From Methylotenera_A sp046594915 (GTDB lineage Bacteria > Pseudomonadota > Gammaproteobacteria > Burkholderiales > Methylophilaceae), in NCBI GenBank assembly GCA_046594915.1, contig JBKJRC010000005.1, positions 248,001 to 312,000 on the forward strand: a DNA stretch of 64,000 bases, given 5' to 3'. This document shows, piece after piece, positions 27,542 to 35,848 of the stretch. How positions within the stretch are numbered: position 1 is the stretch's first letter; each line of letters opens with the position of its first letter. The notes under the pieces were generated by a model, which did not search any database, was not told where the DNA came from, and was given only the letters and a program-made list of their open reading frames with translations. Both the position numbers and the translations under genes were made by a program.

Positions 27542-28520
27542 CCCACAATTGGATGCTGATGGTAACTTAAAGCACTTGCTCACCATTGAAGGCTTGCCCA
27601 AGCGTATTTTGAATCAAATTTTAGATACTGCTGAGACATTCGTCGGTGTTGCCGAACGCGATATTAAAAAAGTGCCGTTACTACGCGGCAAAACCGTGTG
27701 CAATATTTTTTTTGAAAACAGCACGCGCACGCGCACTACGTTTGAAATTGCGGCAAAAAGATTATCCGCCGATGTAATTAATCTCAACGTAGGCACGTCC
27801 AGTCAATCCAAAGGCGAAACCATTTTAGACACGGTGGACAACTTAATTGCCATGCATGCCGATATGTTTGTGGTGCGCCATGCGCAAAGTGGCGCGGCGC
27901 ATTTTATTGCACAACATGTGCCAGATAATATCAGCGTGATTAATGCAGGCGATGGTCGCCATGCACACCCGACGCAAGGTTTATTGGATGTATTTACAGT
28001 GCGTCGTTATAAGCCAGAAATGCATAATCTGCGTGTGGCTTTGGTGGGCGATGTACTGCATTCGCGCGTAGCCAGAAGTGAGATTCATGCGCTGACCACA
28101 TTAGGCGTACCTGAAGTGCGCGTGATTGCGCCGAAAACTTTATTGCCTGCGGGCATTGAAAAAATGGGCGTGCAAGTGTTTCACGACTTAAAAGCCGGTT
28201 TAAAAGATGTGGACGTGATTATGATGCTGCGCCTGCAAAGTGAGCGTATGAACGGTGCTATGCTGCCCAGCTCGCAAGAGTATTTTAAAACCTTTGGCTT
28301 AACCCAAGAAAAACTCAAATTAGCCAAGCCAGATGCCATTGTAATGCATCCAGGGCCGATGAATCGCGGCGTAGAGATTGATTCCAGCGTGGCGGATGGC
28401 GTTCAGTCGGTGATTTTACCGCAAGTCACTTATGGCATTGCAGTGCGCATGGCAGTGATGGCGATTCTCGGTGGAGGCTCTCCGTCAAGCCTACAATCCG
28501 CTGGCGGAGGCAACACATGA
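27534..28520 (+). CDS. pyrB: aspartate carbamoyltransferase, catalytic subunit
   Basis: A 328-aa enzyme for the committed step of pyrimidine synthesis. It has the carbamoyl-phosphate loop FFENSTRTRTTFE (near 58-70), SQSKGET, DGRHAHPTQGLLD and MHPGPMNRGVEI. It overlaps the dihydroorotase-like gene by four bases. In organisms with this arrangement ATCase is a dodecamer that needs the inactive PyrC-like partner. Confidence 0.95.
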   Translation: MYNPQLDADGNLKHLLTIEGLPKRILNQILDTAETFVGVAERDIKKVPLLRGKTVCNIFFENSTRTRTTFEIAAKRLSADVINLNVGTSSQSKGETILDTVDNLIAMHADMFVVRHAQSGAAHFIAQHVPDNISVINAGDGRHAHPTQGLLDVFTVRRYKPEMHNLRVALVGDVLHSRVARSEIHALTTLGVPEVRVIAPKTLLPAGIEKMGVQVFHDLKAGLKDVDVIMMLRLQSERMNGAMLPSSQEYFKTFGLTQEKLKLAKPDAIVMHPGPMNRGVEIDSSVADGVQSVILPQVTYGIAVRMAVMAILGGGSPSSLQSAGGGNT

Positions 28521-29797
28521 AAATTCACATTAAAAATGGGCATGTGATTGACCCAAAAAATAATATCAACGCCAAACAGGATGTGTATATTGCCGCGGGA
28601 AAAATCGTTGGCGTGGGCAACAAACCAGCGGAGTTTACACCGAATCAAACCATTGATGCCGCAGGCTTGGTTGTGAGCCCTGGCTTTGTCGATTTAAGCG
28701 CACGTTTGCGCGAACCTGGCTCAGAATATCAGGCAACTTTAGTCAGCGAATTGCATGCCGCAGCCGCAGGCGGTGTTACCAGCCTAGCTTGCACGCCAGA
28801 TACACAACCGATTCTGGATGAACCAGGATTGGTGGAAATGCTCAAGCATCGTGCCAGACAGCTTAATTTAGCGCATGTATATCCACTGGGCGCACTCACG
28901 CGGCAATTACAAGGCAAATTGCTAACAGAAATGTGCAAACTGACCGAGGCGGGTTGCGTCGGTTTTAGCCAGGCAAATAGCGCCATTACCGATACGCAAG
29001 TATTGTGGCGCGCTTGCGAGTACGCAGCCACTTTTGGCTACACGCTATTTTTGCGCGCAGAAGATGACTACTTAGCTAGAGATGGCGTTGCACACGATGG
29101 TGAAGTCGCCAGCCGATTAGGCTTAAAAGGCATTCCAGCCGCGGCAGAAGGCTTAGCAATCGCCAGCATTTTACGTATTGCGCTTGAAACAAACACTAAA
29201 ATACATTTGTGCAGATTATCCACCGCTGAAGGGGTTAACCTGGTGCGCCAGGCAAAAAAACAAGGCGTACACGTTAGCGCCGATGTCAGCGTGCAGCATT
29301 TGCACCTAACCGATTTTGACATTGGCTATTTTAATGCGCACGCCAACCTTAAACCGCCGCTACGCAGCATGCGCGATAAAGATGCACTGTGCGCAGGCTT
29401 AAAAGACGGCACGATTGATGCCATTTGTTCTGACCACACACCCGTGAATAATGACGCAAAATTGCTGCCTTTTGCCGAAGCAGAGGCCGGCGCAACTGGC
29501 TTGGAGTTACTGTTGCCGCTGGCACTAAAATGGGCCGCCAACAGCAAGTTAACATTGGCCGATGCGATTGCTAAAATCACTAGTCAGCCAGCTAAAATAT
29601 TGGGTATTACAGGTGGCGATTTAAGCATTGGTGCTGATGCCGACATTGCTATTTTTGCTGCTGAACAAACTTGGACAGTGTCGCCAAATGCGCTGAAAAG
29701 TGAAGGTAAAAATACGCCATTTTTAGGCTTGGAAATGCTGGGAAAAGTGCAATGCACACTATTGCACGGGCAAATTACGTATCAAAGTGAGCAATAA
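28517..29797 (+). CDS. pyrC: dihydroorotase-like protein, predicted non-catalytic
   Basis: A 426-aa amidohydrolase-fold protein coupled to pyrB. The canonical metal-binding PGFVDxHxHxREPG is here PGFVDLSARLREPG (56-69), so both histidines of HxH are missing. The lysine region reads GCVGFSQ, the HCED segment is RAED, and IHxxHxS is IHLCRLS. Zinc catalysis should be impossible. This matches the PyrC'/PyrX pseudo-dihydroorotases described in Pseudomonas, which are structural partners of ATCase. A real dihydroorotase must be encoded elsewhere. Confidence 0.88.
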   Translation: MKIHIKNGHVIDPKNNINAKQDVYIAAGKIVGVGNKPAEFTPNQTIDAAGLVVSPGFVDLSARLREPGSEYQATLVSELHAAAAGGVTSLACTPDTQPILDEPGLVEMLKHRARQLNLAHVYPLGALTRQLQGKLLTEMCKLTEAGCVGFSQANSAITDTQVLWRACEYAATFGYTLFLRAEDDYLARDGVAHDGEVASRLGLKGIPAAAEGLAIASILRIALETNTKIHLCRLSTAEGVNLVRQAKKQGVHVSADVSVQHLHLTDFDIGYFNAHANLKPPLRSMRDKDALCAGLKDGTIDAICSDHTPVNNDAKLLPFAEAEAGATGLELLLPLALKWAANSKLTLADAIAKITSQPAKILGITGGDLSIGADADIAIFAAEQTWTVSPNALKSEGKNTPFLGLEMLGKVQCTLLHGQITYQSEQ

Positions 29798-29849
29798 ATT
29801 AACCCATTTTGTGTGTTAACTTTTGTGCTGCACTAGCGGCGGTAACTAA

Positions 29850-29872
29850 AAGCACCTCATTTTCAAGTGCTT
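29850..29872. terminator. possible terminator after pyrC-like gene
   Basis: Stem AAGCAC (29850-29855) and GTGCTT (29867-29872) with an 11-nt loop, followed within 5 bp by a T-rich stretch. A second small hairpin, CCTTTT/AAAAGG, follows. Confidence 0.4.
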
Positions 29873-29970
29873 GACCTTTTTGTAAAAGGGGCAGATAGTC
29901 AGTACCGTGTTATAAAGTTTTGTCTGAATGCGCTTTTTGTTTCGATTCATCATTTAATTGGGGAGTAAAA

Positions 29971-30576
29971 ATGAGTGCTTTTTTCAGTACGATATCGTGG
30001 TTTTGGTTATTATTAGGCGTTTTGCTGGGTTGGCTGCTCAATCGCTGTCTGTGTAAATGCTGTTGCAAACCAAAACCATCCATCATCCAGCCGGTTCCGC
30101 CACCTGCTAAAGTAGCTGAAATGCCTGCACCAGTTAAAACGACGGTTACTACCCCAAGTAAATCCACAGCCACAAGCCCAGCTGCAAAAGCGGTACTGCC
30201 GAAAGATTTGACAAAAGAATCGGTAAAGGAAACGCCAAAAGAAAAAGCAAAAACTAGCACAAGCACTATGATTACCATTGATATGGCAGCAGCCAAAACA
30301 GCTGGTTTTGCACTTAAAAATGCCAGCGATTTAACCGTAGTTGAAGGCATTGGCCCAAAAATTAACGAATTATTTCACAATAATGGCATTAAAACTTTGG
30401 CCCAATTAGCCAGTGCTACTGTGCCACAAATGCGCGCCATTTTAGACACGGGCGGTTCGCGGTTCCGTATTGCCAACCCTAGCACTTGGGCAAAACAAGC
30501 GGCATTGGCGGCTGAAAATAAATGGGCAGAACTTAAAAAATTGCAAGATGCGCTTTCTGGCGGCGTTAAAAAATAA
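29971..30576 (+). CDS. membrane-anchored helix-hairpin-helix protein
   Basis: A 201-aa protein from ATG 29971, which has GGGGAG 11 bp upstream. One N-terminal transmembrane helix (about 5-24) is followed by a cysteine cluster (six Cys in residues 26-32), a Pro/Lys/Thr-rich linker (about 33-100) and a helix-hairpin-helix/DUF4332-like domain with VVEGIGPKINELFHNNGI near 120. Such domains often bind DNA or mediate protein contacts; here the domain is tethered to the membrane on a flexible arm. The next gene has the same anchor plus Cys-pair design. Specific role unknown. Confidence 0.8.
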   Translation: MSAFFSTISWFWLLLGVLLGWLLNRCLCKCCCKPKPSIIQPVPPPAKVAEMPAPVKTTVTTPSKSTATSPAAKAVLPKDLTKESVKETPKEKAKTSTSTMITIDMAAAKTAGFALKNASDLTVVEGIGPKINELFHNNGIKTLAQLASATVPQMRAILDTGGSRFRIANPSTWAKQAALAAENKWAELKKLQDALSGGVKK

Positions 30577-30591
30577 CTCGGGGAATATGCG

Positions 30592-31071
30592 ATGAATCAC
30601 TCATTTGAGCATCAATCCAGTTACCGCCTTTGGACTTGGCTAGTTGCCATTTTACTCGCGTTAATTTTGCTGTGGATGTTGCTCACAGGGCGCGGACAAT
30701 CTAACGCCTGTTGCGACATTACGACTGAAGCGGCGATTGCTGTTGAAACAATGCCAGTTGAGACAATGCCAATTGAAGCCATGCCAGCCAAGCCAGTTAC
30801 CGTAAATGAAGCGTTTAGCTTTGTTGCAACCAGCAACAACTTTACCAGTAAGGGTGACGGTGCGAATGTCGCGTGGTTAAGTCAGGCACAGGCATTAAAC
30901 GCCATACTCAGCGGCGAAGACTTGCGTATGCAGGGTGATGATAAAAATGTACTGCTTTCTGGCATTGTGGATAGCGACGCAATTAAGCAACAAAAAGGTG
31001 CGCACGCGCAGGCTTTTTTTGGCCCTGATATTATAGTTAACAATCAATTGGTGATTAAAGCCAGCAGATAA
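30592..31071 (+). CDS. membrane-anchored small protein with BON-like C-terminus
   Basis: A 159-aa protein: one helix at about 12-32, a CC pair at 40-41, three imperfect ETMP-type repeats (about 52-65), and a C-terminal segment (118-158) of the form VLLSGIVDSDAIKQQKG...VNNQLVIK that resembles a BON domain. Fifteen bp separate it from the helix-hairpin-helix gene and a strong terminator follows, so the two form an operon. Function unknown; a periplasmic or envelope-associated role is inferred. Confidence 0.72.
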   Translation: MNHSFEHQSSYRLWTWLVAILLALILLWMLLTGRGQSNACCDITTEAAIAVETMPVETMPIEAMPAKPVTVNEAFSFVATSNNFTSKGDGANVAWLSQAQALNAILSGEDLRMQGDDKNVLLSGIVDSDAIKQQKGAHAQAFFGPDIIVNNQLVIKASR

Positions 31072-31123
31072 TAAGCATTTAATAAAAAATTAGCTGATTA
31101 AAAGTGTTAACTATTAATCAGCA

Positions 31124-31164
31124 GTAACAAAAAAAGCCGATGTTACATCGGCTTTTTTTGTTAC
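31124..31164. terminator. strong bidirectional terminator
   Basis: A perfect inverted repeat with 20-bp arms around a single central T. The GC core GCCGATGT/ACATCGGC is flanked by A7 and T7 runs and GTAAC/GTTAC ends. It lies between the convergent BON-like gene and pilU. Confidence 0.93.
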
Positions 31165-31182
31165 TCAATACTTACAGACTAA

Positions 31183-32325
31183 TTAAACAATACCCAAATG
31201 ATCCAAGCCTGCGGATAAATCTTTATCATGCGCGCCTTTGCCATGCAACTTCACCTTTAGGCGTAAATCATTAACAGAATCCGCATTTTTTAAAGCGTCT
31301 TCATAGCTAATTGCGCCAGATTCATGTAAGTCATACAATGCTTGATCAAAAGTTTGCATGCCCAATTCGCGCGAACGGCCGATGATTTCTTTAATTTCGT
31401 GCACATCGCCTTTAAAGATTAAATCGGAAATTAGCGGTGAATTAATCATAATTTCAATCGCCGCTGCGCGGCCTATACCATCGATTTTAGGAATCAGCCG
31501 CTGCGAAACAAATGCGCGCGTATTGAGCGATAAATCCATTAGTAACTGATGGCGACGCTCTTCTGGGAAAAAGTTAATAATACGATCCAAAGCTTGATTG
31601 GTGCTATTGGCGTGCAAGGTGGCCATGCATAAATGACCCGTTTCGGCAAAAGCAATCGCATAATCCATGGTTTCACGGTCACGAATCTCACCAATCAAAA
31701 TCACATCAGGCGCTTGGCGCAATGTATTTTTAAGTGCGATATGCCAATTTTCGGTATCCACGCCCACTTCGCGCTGGCTGATGATGCAATTTTTGTGCTC
31801 ATGCACAAACTCAACCGGGTCTTCAATGGTAATAATATGGCCGTAGCTATTTTCATTGCGGTAGCCAACCATGGCGGCCAAAGAGGTGGATTTGCCAGAA
31901 CCCGTACCGCCGACAAAAATCACCAAACCGCGCTTGGTCATGGCGATGTCTTTTAATACCTCTGGCAAGCCTAAATCTTCAAATTTAGGAATTTTGGTAG
32001 CGATAGTTCTAAATACTAACCCCACAGAACCACGTTGCACAAAAGCATTCACCCTGAATCGCGCAACGCCTGGCAAGCCAATGGCAAAATTACACTCACT
32101 GCTGGCGTCAAACTCTGCTGCCTGTTTGTCGTTCATAATCGAACGGGCGATTTCACGCGCCTGTTGTGCGCTTAATACTTGTTGGCTAATCGGCGTCATT
32201 TTGCCATCAATTTTCATGGCGGGCGGAAAACCAGCCGTAATAAACATATCGGAGGCTTTTTTGCCCATCATCAAGCGCAGCAAATCAAACACAAACTTTT
32301 CGGCTTGGCCTTTTTCCATCATCAA
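31183..32325 (-). CDS. pilU: twitching motility ATPase PilU
   Basis: A 380-aa PilT-family retraction ATPase. Walker A is GGTGSGKSTS (near 141), the Asp box is IITIEDPVEFVHEHKN, Walker B LIGEIRDRETMD, and the His box TGHLCMATLHANS. Compared with PilT it has the GGTGSGK loop and a longer C-terminus, typical of PilU, an accessory retraction motor dependent on PilT. It lies 35 bp downstream of pilT on the same strand. Confidence 0.93.
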   Translation of the reverse strand: MMMEKGQAEKFVFDLLRLMMGKKASDMFITAGFPPAMKIDGKMTPISQQVLSAQQAREIARSIMNDKQAAEFDASSECNFAIGLPGVARFRVNAFVQRGSVGLVFRTIATKIPKFEDLGLPEVLKDIAMTKRGLVIFVGGTGSGKSTSLAAMVGYRNENSYGHIITIEDPVEFVHEHKNCIISQREVGVDTENWHIALKNTLRQAPDVILIGEIRDRETMDYAIAFAETGHLCMATLHANSTNQALDRIINFFPEERRHQLLMDLSLNTRAFVSQRLIPKIDGIGRAAAIEIMINSPLISDLIFKGDVHEIKEIIGRSRELGMQTFDQALYDLHESGAISYEDALKNADSVNDLRLKVKLHGKGAHDKDLSAGLDHLGIV

Positions 32326-32360
32326 TTCCTAGCGTTATTTTTCAGTGTCACTATTAATAT

Positions 32361-33404
32361 TTAGCCAATAATCGAATCTTTATTAGCGGCTTTACTGCGC
32401 GCCTCGTTGGCGGAAATAATATTGCGGCGCACCAAATCTTGCAGATTTTGATCCAGCGTTTGCATGCCAATATTCTGACCGGTTTGAATCGCAGAATACA
32501 TTTGCGCCACTTTATTTTCACGAATCAAATTGCGAATTGCTGGCGTACCAATCATGATTTCATGCGCGGCCACGCGGCCCTGCTCATCCTTGGTTTTACA
32601 CAAAGTTTGCGAAATAACAGAACGCAATGATTCAGACAGCATGGAGCGCACCATTTCTTTTTCAGCCGCTGGGAACACATCGACAATACGGTCTACGGTT
32701 TTGGCAGCGGAGCTGGTATGCAAAGTACCGAACACCAAATGACCGGTTTCTGCGGCACTTAATGCGAGACGAATCGTTTCTAGATCACGCATTTCGCCCA
32801 CCAGAATCACATCGGGGTCTTCACGCAATGCAGAACGTAAAGCGTTTTGAAAAGACAGCGTATGTGGCCCAACTTCACGTTGATTAATCAGACATTTTTT
32901 GGATGTATGCACAAATTCGATGGGGTCTTCAACCGTTAAAATATGCCCCATTTCGTTTTCGTTAATATAATCCACCATCGCGGCTAATGTGGTGGATTTA
33001 CCCGAGCCAGTCGGCCCGGTGACCAGCACAATACCGCGCGGCGTGTTGCAGATTTCTTTAAAAATCGGCGGACAATTTAGTTGCTCTAAGGTTAGAATTT
33101 TAGAAGGAATGGTACGAAAAACCGCGCCAGAGCCGCGATTATGATTAAACGCATTAACACGAAAACGCGCTAGATTTGGAATTTCAAACGAAAAATCGCA
33201 TTCCAACGTTTCCTCATACACCTTGCGTTGCCCATCATTCATGATGTCGTAGACCATACCGTGCACTTGGGTGTGATCCATGGCAGGCACATTAATTTTG
33301 CGCACATCACCATGCACGCGAATCATCGGCGGCAAGCCTGCTGATAAATGCAAATCGGATGCTTTATTCTTAACCGAAAAGGCCAGTAAATCTGAAATAT
33401 CCAC
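32361..33404 (-). CDS. pilT: type IV pilus retraction ATPase PilT
   Basis: A 347-aa hexameric ATPase for pilus retraction, twitching and DNA uptake. Walker A is GPTGSGKST (130-138), followed by the Asp box LTVEDPIEFVH, Walker B ILVGEMRDLETI, a GHLVFGTLHTSSA His box and an AIRNLIRE motif near the C-terminus. It is divergent from yggS across 133 bp, a conserved arrangement in Proteobacteria. Confidence 0.95.
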   Translation of the reverse strand: MDISDLLAFSVKNKASDLHLSAGLPPMIRVHGDVRKINVPAMDHTQVHGMVYDIMNDGQRKVYEETLECDFSFEIPNLARFRVNAFNHNRGSGAVFRTIPSKILTLEQLNCPPIFKEICNTPRGIVLVTGPTGSGKSTTLAAMVDYINENEMGHILTVEDPIEFVHTSKKCLINQREVGPHTLSFQNALRSALREDPDVILVGEMRDLETIRLALSAAETGHLVFGTLHTSSAAKTVDRIVDVFPAAEKEMVRSMLSESLRSVISQTLCKTKDEQGRVAAHEIMIGTPAIRNLIRENKVAQMYSAIQTGQNIGMQTLDQNLQDLVRRNIISANEARSKAANKDSIIG

Positions 33405-33537
33405 GTGCGGCTCCTGCTATAATAACGGTTTGCAATGGCGTTTAATCTGTAAAACTTTACTATTAATAAAATTTTGCTTTTAAAAAAGTTTACTTTTAAT
33501 AAGTTACATTAAACAAATTACTTAAAGTGTTTGAATT

Positions 33538-34221
33538 ATGACCATAATTGCGGATTCCTTGCAAGCGATTCAAGCAAATATTCAAGCGGCGTTACTATCG
33601 GCTAAGCGAAAAGATCAGGTGCAATTGCTGGCGGTAAGCAAAGCGCAAACTGCGGATAAAGTACGCACAGCCTATTTAAGCGGACAACATTTGTTTGGCG
33701 AGAACTACGTGCAAGAAGCCATAACTAAGCAACAGCAATTAAGCGATTTAAACATTGAATGGCATTTTATTGGCCCGATTCAAAGCAATAAAACTCAGCT
33801 TATTGCCCAACATTTTGATTGGGTACATTCAGTTGACCGCCTTAAAATCGCGCAACGTTTATCCGATTCACGATTAAATACACTAACGCCACTTAATGTT
33901 TGTATTCAAATAAATAGCAGTGCGGAAGCCAGCAAAAGCGGTGCCGATTTAGCCGAAATCAGCGCGCTTGCCGCTAGCATTAACACATTACCTAACTTAA
34001 AATTACGCGGCTTAATGTCGATTCCCGCGCCTGCCAGCGATTACGCCACACAATACGCGCAATTTAAAATTGTGTCAGATGTTTTTTACAGTTTGCAGCA
34101 GCAAGGTTTTAACTTGGATACGCTATCGATTGGCATGTCGGATGACTATGTTGCAGCGATTCACCAAGGTGCTACCATAGTGCGTATTGGTTCTGCGCTA
34201 TTTGGTGCGCGACCAGTTTAA
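33538..34221 (+). CDS. yggS: PLP homeostasis protein YggS/PLPBP
   Basis: A 227-aa single-domain PLP-binding protein. The PLP lysine lies in LLAVSKAQ (near 37), followed by FGENYVQEA, WHFIGPIQSNK and the phosphate-binding LSIGMSDDY. It buffers pyridoxal phosphate and influences amino-acid metabolism. It is 24 bp upstream of proC, in the common yggS-proC-yggT order. Confidence 0.93.
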   Translation: MTIIADSLQAIQANIQAALLSAKRKDQVQLLAVSKAQTADKVRTAYLSGQHLFGENYVQEAITKQQQLSDLNIEWHFIGPIQSNKTQLIAQHFDWVHSVDRLKIAQRLSDSRLNTLTPLNVCIQINSSAEASKSGADLAEISALAASINTLPNLKLRGLMSIPAPASDYATQYAQFKIVSDVFYSLQQQGFNLDTLSIGMSDDYVAAIHQGATIVRIGSALFGARPV

Positions 34222-34245
34222 TCAACTTATAAGAGAATAATCGCA

Positions 34246-35067
34246 ATGAAATTAGCTTTTATTGGTGGCGGCAACATGGCATATGCCTTGATTGTGGGCT
34301 TAAAAAATAAAAAAGTAACCATGTCTAATATCGTCGTGGTAGAACACGATGTGAGTAAATGGGCACAATTAGAACAATTAGGCGTGCATGTTAGCGCAGA
34401 TTTAACCAGCGTTGCCGATTGCAGCGCAATTGTATTGGCAATTAAACCGCAACAATTACCTATTCTAGCCAAAACATTATCAGCGTTGCTGCCAGCAAAA
34501 ACAGCTTCGCAACCAGTTATTATTTCCATTGCGGCGGGTATTAGGCTAAACGATTTAAGCCGCTGGCTGGGCGGTTATCCAACCATTGTGCGCGCTATGC
34601 CCAACACGCCAGCGCAAATACAGGCAGGCGTAACGGGCCTGTATGCGATGCCAAACGTATCTAAAAAACACATTGCGCTGGCAGACCAGATACTAAAAGC
34701 CGCTGGTAGCACCATTTGGCTAGATAGTGAGGAAAAATTAGATGCGGTGACCGCCATCTCTGGCAGCGGACCCGCTTATGTTTTTTACTTGATTGAAGCC
34801 TTGCAAGCCGCTGCTTTAAGTTTGGGTTTAGACGCGCATCAAGCCAAACAATTGAGCATCGCAACGTTTAAAGGTGCGAGTTTATTGGCAGACGCCAGCA
34901 CAACATCCATTGAAACCTTGCGCATGCAAGTCACCTCAAAAGGCGGCACCACCGAACAAGGCGTATTAAGCTTAGAGCATTCACAAGTGAAACAAGCCAT
35001 TATATTAGCGGCGCAAAAAGCCTGTGAACGCGCAAAAACTCTAGGCCATGAATTAGGCAAAGATTAA
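34246..35067 (+). CDS. proC: pyrroline-5-carboxylate reductase
   Basis: A 273-aa enzyme for the last step of proline synthesis. An N-terminal NAD(P)-binding Rossmann fold starts MKLAFIGGGNMAYAL; the catalytic C-terminal helical domain has AISGSGPAYVFYLIEA (near 168) and VTSKGGTTEQGV (near 226). yggT follows after 44 bp. Confidence 0.95.
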   Translation: MKLAFIGGGNMAYALIVGLKNKKVTMSNIVVVEHDVSKWAQLEQLGVHVSADLTSVADCSAIVLAIKPQQLPILAKTLSALLPAKTASQPVIISIAAGIRLNDLSRWLGGYPTIVRAMPNTPAQIQAGVTGLYAMPNVSKKHIALADQILKAAGSTIWLDSEEKLDAVTAISGSGPAYVFYLIEALQAAALSLGLDAHQAKQLSIATFKGASLLADASTTSIETLRMQVTSKGGTTEQGVLSLEHSQVKQAIILAAQKACERAKTLGHELGKD

Positions 35068-35111
35068 ACCGTTAACATTCACTATTTATTACAAAAAAGG
35101 CATCCATTTAC

Positions 35112-35687
35112 ATGTTAACTACCGCGCTGCAATTCTTGCTGACCACCATTTTAAACCTGCTCACTTTGGTATTTTTATTGCGTTTTTTTATGCAGTTATT
35201 AAGAGCGCCTTTTAATAATCCGCTAGGATTAATGGTCATTACACTCACCGATTTTGCGGTTAAGCCAGCGCGCAGAATCATTCCCAGTTTCAAAAAAATA
35301 GATGTCTCCACCTTTTTCTTGGCTTTAATCACGCAACTTTTGCTGCAGATTAGCCTGTTAATGTTGCGCAATTTTCCGCTGTTTGTCGCGGGCGATTCTG
35401 CCTGGCTCGGCTTTTTTGGCTTAAGTGTACTGGGTGTTTTTCGTGCTACTTTAGACGTATTCTTTTATGCTATTTTAATGCAGGTCATTTTAAGCTGGGT
35501 TAACCCGCATACGCCAATCAATGCTGTTTTAGACTATTTAACAAAACCCATTTTAAGCCCGATCCGCCGTATTATTCCTGCCACTAATGGCTTGGATTTT
35601 TCGCCTTTAGTGGCGTTAATTCTGATCCAAATGGTGAATATTTCGGTGTTTAGAACACTGGAAGCCCAATTAGCCAGCCTGTTTTAA
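35112..35687 (+). CDS. yggT: YggT family integral membrane protein
   Basis: A 191-aa protein with two YGGT repeats (about 1-95 and 105-190), each with two transmembrane segments and the PxxRxIP motif (AVKPARRIIPS near 50 and LSPIRRIIPA near 150). YggT proteins are linked to osmotic tolerance or membrane-protein organisation; the mechanism is undefined. It completes the yggS-proC-yggT operon. Confidence 0.92.
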   Translation: MLTTALQFLLTTILNLLTLVFLLRFFMQLLRAPFNNPLGLMVITLTDFAVKPARRIIPSFKKIDVSTFFLALITQLLLQISLLMLRNFPLFVAGDSAWLGFFGLSVLGVFRATLDVFFYAILMQVILSWVNPHTPINAVLDYLTKPILSPIRRIIPATNGLDFSPLVALILIQMVNISVFRTLEAQLASLF

Positions 35688-35848
35688 GTTAACCAGATAA
35701 TTTAATCCATATTTAAAAATATGCAATTTTGCTTTTTATGATAGTTAAATGTAACTAGCCAAATCAATCCACTATAAAATCGTACTTCACTTATACTCCG
35801 TATTATCCGTCCTTTTTATTAGTTATCCGTGTCTATCATATCCGCATC

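Noticed and set aside
29910..30350. 146-codon minus-strand frame opposite the helix-hairpin-helix gene
   Set aside because: The plus-strand gene has a clear ribosome binding site, helix and domain; the opposite frame is its shadow.
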